Position numbers and translations under genes: made by a program
Notes under the pieces: generated by a model
What the model was told of the DNA's origin: nothing
Database searches by the model: none
What the model saw: the letters and a program-made list of their open reading frames with translations, nothing else
From: Spirodela intermedia
Taxonomy: Eukaryota; Streptophyta; Magnoliopsida; Alismatales; Araceae
DNA length: 64,000 nucleotides
Assembly (NCBI GenBank): GCA_902729315.2
Contig: LR746281.1
Coordinates: 2,106,501-2,170,500, forward strand
Reading direction: 5' to 3'
Shown: in pieces, positions 54,501-64,000 of the stretch
Layout of the letters: the number at the start of each line of letters is the position of its first letter
How positions within the stretch are numbered: the first letter of the stretch is position 1

Positions 54501-55200
54501 GCGCGCATTTTACTCCACCACCGAGGAGATCTCTGCTCTGTTCACCAAGCAGCAAGAGCAGCTCAAGGCCATGCAGAGGGCTCTGGAGGATGACGACGAC
54601 GACTGTGACGGCGCTCTGGCGTGCGAAACCGCCCTTCAGGGAACTCCCCGGAGGAACTCCCCGGCGGCGGACAGCCGCGGCGGTGACGAGGACTGCACTC
54701 AAGATATGGAGCATGTTCCAGAGACGGAGAGCCCTGGGCAAGCTGAGGCTCACGGCGAGGGTGGCGACGTGGTGGGGGAGACGATGCAGCTCGAGGACGA
54801 CGCCGGCGGTGGCAGCTGCTCCCAGCTGCCGATGAGGACGGCTGATCTCTTGGCCTCTGAAGGACTCGGCAGCTGGGCCAACAGCACGGCCCCGTCTGTT
54901 CACGGCGAGAACGACTCCCCCCCCAGCGGCGGCGGCGGCGGTGGCCGTGGTTGCGCCGCCGCCGCCGCCGCCGCCGCTTCGGTGCTCGGCAGCTTCGACG
55001 CGAGCCAGAACAACGCTACATTTCCGATTCCGAGCGTCGCCGGATTACATGAACAGTTCTCCGCCAGCGGCGGCGGCAAGGGGGAGTCCATGTCGGATGC
55101 TGAAACAGAGGAAGGCGGCGATAGCGGAGGAGATGAAGATGACAGTGGGGGATCAATTGGAAGTGGCGATCTTGTGATGATTCAAGATTCGGTGGGATAA
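48591..55200 (+). CDS. FHA-domain coiled-coil protein (At2g45460-like)
   Basis: Thirteen exons: 48591-48797, 49140-49321, 49423-49526, 50331-50408, 50793-50899, 51007-51093, 52218-52420, 52577-52778, 52867-52917, 53019-53117, 53241-53300, 54288-54409 and 54489-55200. Every junction keeps phase, giving 737 residues. The FHA domain (about 70-195) shows the phosphothreonine-binding residues Gly83-Arg84, Ser99-x-x-His102 (SGSH) and Asn132-Gly-Thr (STNGTF). The conserved segment GIGIGAPEGPISLDDVRSLQRSN follows, then a long coiled coil (about 225-560) rich in Glu, Gln, Arg and Leu with AREEAWAKVSALELEI and RETQLRAFYSTTEEIS. The C-terminal 150 residues are low-complexity and acidic, with an Ala run. 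The family reads phosphothreonine; the exact role of the plant member is not settled to my knowledge. Intron 11 ends in a duplicated acceptor. Confidence 0.88.
54162..54287 (+). repeat. Duplicated 22-bp splice-acceptor cassette in FHA intron 11
   Basis: An identical 22-base stretch occurs at 54162-54183 and 54266-54287, 104 bases apart. Its 3' half is atttctttagcag. The second copy is the acceptor used for exon 12. The first is a decoy or alternative acceptor. Around them the word cagctactgtaaaag is also duplicated (near 54101 and 54181), so the intron end has undergone local duplication. The ttagcag end is also a NAGNAG acceptor, which could insert one Gln. Confidence 0.85.
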
Positions 55201-55212
55201 ATTGGAGGGGAA

Positions 55213-55282
<70 letters not shown>

Positions 55283-55647
55283 ATAATTTTGTAAGTCTAC
55301 AGCAGGGATCGGAAATGAGCGGATTACCTTTATTAAAAGGATTTCTTCTCTATATCTCCTCGGTTGTTGCACCAGAAATCTGAACAGATGCTCGGAGAGG
55401 AAATTGGCACGAAGAAGAAGAAGCAGAAGAAGAAGAAAAGGAGGCCGGAGGAGGAGACGCGTGGCACATGATGATTGGCCTAACCACGGATCTATGACGA
55501 CAACAGTTCACAGATCAATATCGGGCCGTGCCAGGAAAGGAGGGGCTTCGATCATTGGCGGCGCGTGGCAGCGCCTCGGGAACGCCAAAGTCTACGACGA
55601 CTCGTTTTCAGGGAACTGGAGGGCTCAGTAGAGGTTGCTACACTTCA
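55201..55647 (+). promoter_or_regulatory. FHA 3' end and BASS promoter/leader
   Basis: A compact 447-base gap between two plus-strand genes. It holds the FHA 3' untranslated region with a long (CT)n tract, a purine-rich (GAA)-like stretch at 55411-55460, and GC-rich leader sequence before the BASS ATG. An in-frame open extension upstream of 55648 is not supported by homology. Confidence 0.45.
55215..55279 (+). repeat. (CT)n microsatellite in the FHA 3' region
   Basis: About 65 bases of perfect CT repeat starting 15 bases after the FHA stop codon, probably transcribed in the 3' untranslated region. Confidence 0.95.
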
Positions 55648-58600
55648 ATGGAGTCAATGGCGGGAGCTTCTCTGCTGCGGCCGCAAGGGACCTCGTTTCC
55701 TCCGTCCGATGGATTCCCCCGGCGGAGCTCCCCATCCTCTCGGATCACATCCGGCGTCTCGAGCCGGTCGTCACCGTCTTTGAGCTTCCTCTGTGCTCGG
55801 TGCTCCCATTCCCCGTCAGTTTCGGTCGCGCCTAGATCGCCTGCGTATTCTCTCTCTTCTCGTTGCTCTTGTGCGTGATTCCTGATCCTCCTGGTCGACG
55901 TTGACTTGTTCCTCAGCTTTCCATCTAGTTCCCGTTTTCTGCTGGTTGACGGCAATTTTTCACTGTTGCGCATCCAAGGGGCAGTGGAAAGCAGGAAGGT
56001 CGTGAGGGGGAGGTGCCTTTTATCGACTGCACAGGAGTTTCCTGAGCCTAACAAGGCAGAGGGAGATGGTTCCGACAAAGTCCAGGTCTTTCCCTCGTCT
56101 TTATTCTCTTCTACTATCATTTTCTGTTGCTCCATAGGTATTGATTTTAGGTTAGATTTTTATTGTGACGTTTTGAAGAATGAGATAGGCATTTTTTATC
56201 GGTTAATCATGGAAATTTACTAGCTATTTCATGATTTTGATTGACATGGTTCTTTTCTACTGAAAATGGTTTGTGATTAAAATTGTTCAATCATAACGAC
56301 AACTATATTATATTAAATATATTCGATGTGATTGTAACTATGATTTTTTTGTATATTTATGCTTATTTTCGTAAATAGCCTTATCATAGACATATATTCA
56401 GTAAAATACCACTTGGTATTTACAACTATGACTGAGTAGAAAAGGAGCTAATGGAGAGTAAGCCAATTACGTATGCTTTATCTAATTAACACAAATATAA
56501 TATGTTCCATTCGTGATTTTGCATTAATATGTTTTCATAAATTATGACATATTTTCTGAAACAAACTATGTTTAAAAGGGAAAGAACGGTTATTAAAGTA
56601 TTTACTAATATCTGGTAAGCTGACATTAATTACTATTAAGCAGAATATGACTTAAAAGGCCTGGAATCCCTCATAACATCCCTGGAGATTTCTTATGCCA
56701 GAAACATATGCGGTGACCTCACTCTTTGCTTAAATATGAAAAAAAATAAAGTTATTTTCTGTGCAGGCTGTCCTTCTTGATATATTCAACTCTCTGTTGA
56801 TTCGGCTTGGTAGAGTAAGGATGTGGTTCTTGATTATTCTTGATAGTAAATTGATTTCGCTTATTGTTTTTACTCTCATAGGAGGGCAGGCAAAACGGAC
56901 TGGATGTTTTAAGGATCCTTAAGGGAGCCAACTCTTTTATTCCACACATAGTATTAGGTAGCACGGTGTTGGCCCTCGCTTATCCTCCTTCATTTACGTG
57001 GTTCACAACCAGGTCAGGGAAAGCCTATTGCTCTGATGCTATGCTGAATGCTATTGTATTCTTGCTTGTAACTATCGTTTTTATTGTTATTATTCTTTCG
57101 ATTGTCACTTTCTGTTGATTCGTTATGTAACCATGTTACCGAATCATCCATATGTACATATTTTATGCTGATTCGTCTCTTAGAAATATTATTTGATGAG
57201 TATGGTGTTAAAACTGAATTATATTTGTTGATTTTTTATCCCCACTCAAAGTTAGTGTTTATGTATCGTAAATTGTCTTCTTACTTATGACACTGAAGAT
57301 GTGCGTGTCTCCAGATATGGATTTGGTTTGGTTTTCTCCTTTGTATAATGTTTCCTGTCCCTTGGGCTTATCCTCTCTTTCTACTCCATTTCTAACTTTG
57401 AGGAGGTGGATGCACGATTGACAATTAGATGGTGAGAGCATTCTAGAATAATGCATCTCTTTTCTGGAAAGAGTGCGCCAAAGTTGTTTAACATATGAAT
57501 GGGATGAAGTAGCTTTGAGTAAGATTACCCAGGTTATCCAGCTGTGAAATGGTGTTTGATCATACTAAAAAGAACACTCCTCCCAGTCGTACCAGGAACC
57601 ACATTTACATGTTGCTGCGGTCACTGACCCTGACAATCTGGTCAAACTTGGAGGTGGTTCCCCAAAGGAAAATTTTATATCCCAACTACATTTTTTCGCC
57701 AATGTGATTTGTGTCTCAATGCGCTAACTACAAAATATTTAAAATGGTATAAATGCTAGCTGAATGTATGGATTTTAGTAACAGCATGTACTGTTGAAGT
57801 TTTTTTTATTGACATTAGTCTGCATATCATATTTTAATGCCATTGTTGAAATAAAAACTCCAAATGAATTTTTTTTTGGAATAAAAACTCCAAATGTTGA
57901 AAAAAAAAAAGTCATGTTAATCTCAACCAATGATACAACTGAAAAAAACTGTTTCAGGTATTATGCTCCAGCATTGGGATTTCTGATGTTCGCTGTTGGA
58001 GTTAATTCGAGTGCAAAGGATTTTCTGGAAGCAATTGGCAGACCAAGAGCTATTATCACTGGATACATTGGGCAGTTCATCGTCAAGCCTTTCTTTGGGT
58101 ATCTTTTTGGTATCTTATCAGTTACGGTTTTCAGACTTCCCACGTCCATAGGTAAGAGGACAAATAGTGCATCAATTTTCTTCAAGTAAAAATGGGATCC
58201 TTATCCTTGTGTTGGAAACTCTTTCAATCAGGTGCTGGGATCATGCTAGTGTCATGTGTCAGTGGGGCTCAACTCTCAAACTACGCCACTTTTCTGACAG
58301 ACCCATCAATGGCCCCTCTAAGCATTGTTATGACATCACTGTCAACTGCCACAGCTGTCTTTGTTACACCAGCCTTATCATTTCTACTTATTGGGAAGAA
58401 GCTACCAGTTGACGTGAGAGGTATGATGTTAAGTATCACGCAGATAGTTGTTGTACCAATTGCTCTTGGGCTGTTCTTGAACAGGTTAGTACCTTTTCCC
58501 ACATCAGGGATGACATTCTTTCTTTTATTTTATAAGTCAAAAGCTCCAGAGGTAATATTCCTTGAAATAACTGTTTTTTAGGAAATAACTATTTTAAAGA

Positions 58601-59736
58601 GTACCACATTGGAAAAATCAGATAAAATCACTGAATCTTGTGGTTATATGGACAGCCTTATCACATACACATACACATAGACACTCTCCATTGACCTGCA
58701 CGTGAGGTTGTTTATTAGAATAATCTGGCATTGATTGTGAGAAGTAAAACCCAAATGAATTGACCTGCATGTGAGGATGCTCATTAGAATAATATGGCAC
58801 TGATTGTGAGAAGTAAAATCCTGCAATATAAATTGGTCTCGCGATCCATTGCTTTTTGAGTTAGAAATTTCAGCACTTCGAATTATTCAATAGTATCAGC
58901 GGATATCAACATGCTCTGTAGATACTCCACGCTCATCAACCTTTTCCTTTGCTTCACTATCCCAGGTTTCTTCCCCGGATATGTGCTGCCATCCAGCCAT
59001 TTTTGCCGCCTCTGTCTGTGATTGTGACCGCTCTTTGTGTTGGTTCACCATTGGCGATAAATGTTGCGTCCATTGTGTCGCCCTTTGGGATGACCATCTT
59101 GACACTCATTCTTGGATTTCATGCATCGTCATTCGTTGCTGGCTATCTTCTTCCCGGCATAGTATTCCGCAAAGCACCTGACATGAAGGCTCTGCAGAGG
59201 ACAATCTCTTTTGAAACAGGTCCTTTTTTATCTTCCCCGACTTATTGGAACTTTCCTCTTTTAGCATCAGATGCAGATGATATCTTATGGCTATTTCCAG
59301 GGATGCAAAGCAGCCTTCTAGCACTTGCACTGGCAAACAGATTCTTCCCAGATCCTCTCGTGGGTGTCCCTCCGGCCATTTCTGTAAGTCAACTTCTCTG
59401 ACATTTCTGTGACGTTTACTGTTTGGGGGGTTCAGTCAATGAAATGCCAGAAATAGACATCGGTATTGTTAGAAAAAAAATCATCCAGAAGCATTACAGT
59501 TGCTGGGCATCCTGGGTATACCTCCAGGACATCAATCAGGTGAGTAAATAATCATAAGATTAAGAAGTATGATGGGAATGATGACTTTGCCTTTTTAATT
59601 ATTAATATATATATGTGAATATGTCAACCCAGAATATCCATCTAAACCTATTTAACTCTGTGGTTTATTGAAGGTTGTATTGATGTCGTTGATGGGATTC
59701 TCTCTGGTCATGATGTGGTCGAAGAAGGATACATGA
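55648..59736 (+). CDS. BASS6-like: BASS-family plastid organic-anion transporter (BASS5/BASS6-like)
   Basis: Eight exons: 55648-55870, 55979-56085, 56882-57012, 57958-58151, 58232-58484, 58966-59219, 59301-59383 and 59674-59736. The phases agree and give 435 residues. The first 75 or so residues are Ser/Arg-rich without acidic residues at the start, a typical plastid transit peptide. The exon 1 donor and exon 2 acceptor are chosen by phase and are the weakest junction. The bile-acid:sodium-symporter fold follows: NSFIPHIVLGSTVLALAYPPSF, PALGFLMFAVGVNSSAKDF, GAGIMLVSCVSGAQLSNYATFL, LSIVMTSLSTATAVFVTP, and GMQSSLLALALANRFFPDPLVGVPPAIS, ending SLMGFSLVMMWSKKDT. Plant BASS proteins are chloroplast envelope carriers of 2-keto acids or glycolate. 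Similarity to BASS6 (glycolate) is from memory, so the substrate is inferred. The Ycf49-like gene follows at 473 bases. Confidence 0.88.
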
Positions 59737-60208
59737 TGAAAAACGGTATGCATTCTTACCGTTTAGGAGATGTGCATTTATTTTGCCATATATAGTTATT
59801 ATGCTGTGAAATCATATGGAATTGCCCTCTTTTTTTTACCCAAAATAGCCCACCTTTGTGGAATAATATTTTTCTCTTCGAATCCCCTGATTCAGTATAC
59901 AAAAGATTTAATCGGAGGGGTAATTTGGTCGTTTTCTTCATATAAAAGGGTACAGGAACCTTTAATGATTTAAAAACTTTGCAAGGGTTGAACTAAAAAA
60001 AGCCTCAAATCATATACAAAACGGGTGAGAACACAGCGGGTGGCGTGGCTGGACCTCGATGACGCGGTCCAATAAGAGCTCAGTATCCCCCACTGATCTG
60101 TGAGGAAGATCGGACGGCTTGTGGGTGACGTGGCGCCATAGCCGAAGCTGAAACTCAAGAGTCCATCCACCCTTCGCCCTTTGCTTCCACTTCCACCCAT
60201 CTCCGGGC
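59737..60208 (+). promoter_or_regulatory. Short spacer: BASS 3' end and Ycf49-like promoter
   Basis: 472 bases between two plus-strand plastid-protein genes. The left half is AT-rich (BASS 3' untranslated region) and the right half becomes GC-rich before the ATG at 60209. No separate gene. Confidence 0.45.
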
Positions 60209-62588
<2,380 letters not shown>

Positions 62589-62843
62589 CCGCCTCATCAC
62601 GTGGTGCCCATGTTCACGAAGTGCTCCTTTGGACGGTCAACGGTGAGGAGTTGCGCAGATGAACCACCCAGAAAACATGAATTCATATCCCCGTTCTGGT
62701 CAAAGCCCTGTGATTGGACCCACAGTTTATTCCGATTAATTGGGTCGAGAAAGTCTGTAGAACGGTCAGATGAGCTTCGGGGAAGGGGCTTCTGTGCTTC
62801 ATGCTCCACGCTTCTTGTTAGAGCAGGCCCTGAATGCCGCCTC

Positions 62844-62847
<4 letters not shown>

Positions 62848-62879
<32 letters not shown>

Positions 62880-62949
62880 GTATATGTATGTATATACATG
62901 TGAGGCAAACCGGTGACAGCCCCTAAGAGAGAGAGAGAGAGAGAGAGAG
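62848..62949 (+). repeat. (CT)n / (GA)n inverted pair downstream of the Ycf49-like gene
   Basis: CT repeat at 62848-62874 and GA repeat at 62926-62949, separated by about 51 bases that include a tatatgtatatgtatg tract. The two are complementary and could pair in single-stranded DNA or RNA. Confidence 0.85.
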
Positions 62950-63231
62950 GGGACTTGAGCAATAGACAAGTATGGAAAATGAGTGTTATGGCGAAAAAGT
63001 CCAATCCTTTCGTATTCACTCTGACATAGAGAGCAACGGGACATAGAAACTTGTGTTTTACACATAGTAAAGTCAACAAACAAAAAAAAAGCCCAGTGCC
63101 TTGTGCGCACCGAACATATACAGATATTTAATCTCTCTCTAGCGAGACAGACAGACAGACAGACAGAGAAAGACTAGCTTTTAGGAGCAGGGCCAAAAGG
63201 CCCTGCTAATGACTTTTTAGTAAGTGTATGA

Positions 63232-63255
<24 letters not shown>
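63232..63255 (+). repeat. (GA)n microsatellite
   Basis: About 24 bases of GA repeat in intergenic DNA. Confidence 0.9.
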
Positions 63256-63262
<7 letters not shown>

Positions 63263-64000
63263 TTGGTTCACTAGACTATTACCAAGATGCCCATCACCCG
63301 CCTTATATTTACTCTCAGTAGTCAACTGTTGAGAATTTCTTCAACCTTTTAGGTTAAATTTGATGATAATAAAAATTAAAAAGAGGTTTAAACTAATTGG
63401 ATTTTTTTTTTTTGCTTCAGATTTAGGAAAAGAAATGAAGCCTTTTTTACACAAAAATGGTCAAAGCATTTAAAGAAGGGAAAAGTATATCCTCGAAAGA
63501 TAAAAGACAAAATATGATGAAATTAATTCATTTTATACGATAAAAATTGAACCAGAACTTTGGCGTTGACCCCTGAACTCGGTGTTGACACTGACACAAA
63601 ATGTCAACTATCGAGGCATCAACAAAAACCATAGGGCCAATCATTATACCCACAAGTTAATGATCAAACGAGTCCAAAGTTAGAACTAACTAATGCTAAC
63701 ATTAGGCATAAATTGTTATAAATAAAATTCGAAAATGTCAGCAAATTAAATTTATAGATACTAAAAAAATGAGAATTAGTCATTTCTTAAATCGTCTTAA
63801 AATAATAATTAATTTTAACAACTTATTGAGCTTTTTAGATTATAAAAGAGGCATATGACGTGGTATATATTTTAAAGCTTTTAACTTTTCATCCAAAATT
63901 TAGAAAATGTTGTGGAGCTCACAAAGTCTCTCAAAAGGGCCATCAAGGTTTTGATGACTCCTCATCGTAATAAGGGTAACTATAAGCTTAGTCAATGCAT

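Larger units (their letters stand above)
62589..64000. other. 3' flank and AT-rich intergenic DNA
   Basis: The first few hundred bases are probably the Ycf49-like 3' untranslated region. They include a CT tract (62848-62874) facing a GA tract (62926-62949). Further on are an agac repeat near 63148-63165 and a GA tract (63232-63255). From about 63300 the DNA is AT-rich and repeat-like with no reading frame of note. Confidence 0.55.

Overview
This window is nuclear DNA from a flowering plant. The genes have spliceosomal GT-AG introns, their products match plant-specific families (SnRK1, SLAC1, XLT2-type exostosin, BASS, a Ycf49-like plastid protein), and the gaps hold eroded LTR-retrotransposon material and many (CT)n/(GA)n microsatellites. 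Gene composition is split: the XLT2-like, sugar-transporter and SLAC1 genes are GC-rich with few or no introns, while the SnRK1, FHA and BASS genes are AT-richer with many introns. That pattern suggests a monocot or early-diverging angiosperm. The species cannot be named from sequence alone.

Layout. Positions 1-13,300 are gene-poor and AT-rich, with diverged direct and inverted repeats and two GC-rich blocks that look retroelement-derived (about 2.3-4.4 kb and 10.0-11.15 kb). They hold one small hydrophobic-seed-protein/LTP-like gene (9213-9569). A GT47 exostosin gene of XLT2 type lies at 14037-15647. Positions 15.7-19.8 kb are gene-free and contain a frameshifted Ty3/gypsy integrase relic. 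From 20 kb the window is gene-dense: VMS1/ANKZF1 (20036-26063, +), a KT-type nucleotide-sugar/phosphate translocator (26663-27787, +), SnRK1 alpha (30879-37059, +), SLAC1 (38482-40359, +), an LRR-VII receptor-like kinase with an HLN catalytic loop (44194-41419, -), a TVP38/TMEM64 (DedA/VTT) membrane protein (47585-45005, -), an FHA/coiled-coil protein (48591-55200, +), a BASS plastid transporter (55648-59736, +) and a Ycf49-like plastid protein (60209-62588, +). The last 1.4 kb is intergenic.

Four of the genes between 26.6 and 47.6 kb (translocator, SLAC1, RLK, VTT protein) correspond, from memory, to neighbours around Arabidopsis At1g12450-At1g12500. The BASS/Ycf49 pair may correspond to At4g22840/At4g22830. 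The region is therefore best read as ordinary conserved euchromatin carrying unrelated housekeeping and signalling genes, not as a functional cluster. SnRK1 (energy signalling) followed directly by SLAC1 (guard-cell anion channel) is suggestive, but no shared function can be shown from sequence.

No wholly new gene system was found. The observations most worth checking are the microsynteny block, an exact VCP-interacting motif in the VMS1 homologue, an imperfect hairpin in a Ycf49-like intron, a duplicated splice-acceptor cassette in the FHA gene, an LTR with primer-binding-site-like sequence inside a SnRK1 intron, and a hydrophobic-seed-protein gene that has lost a core cysteine and whose upstream region is duplicated. 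Exon boundaries were placed by hand from GT/AG sites, reading phase and remembered family sequences.
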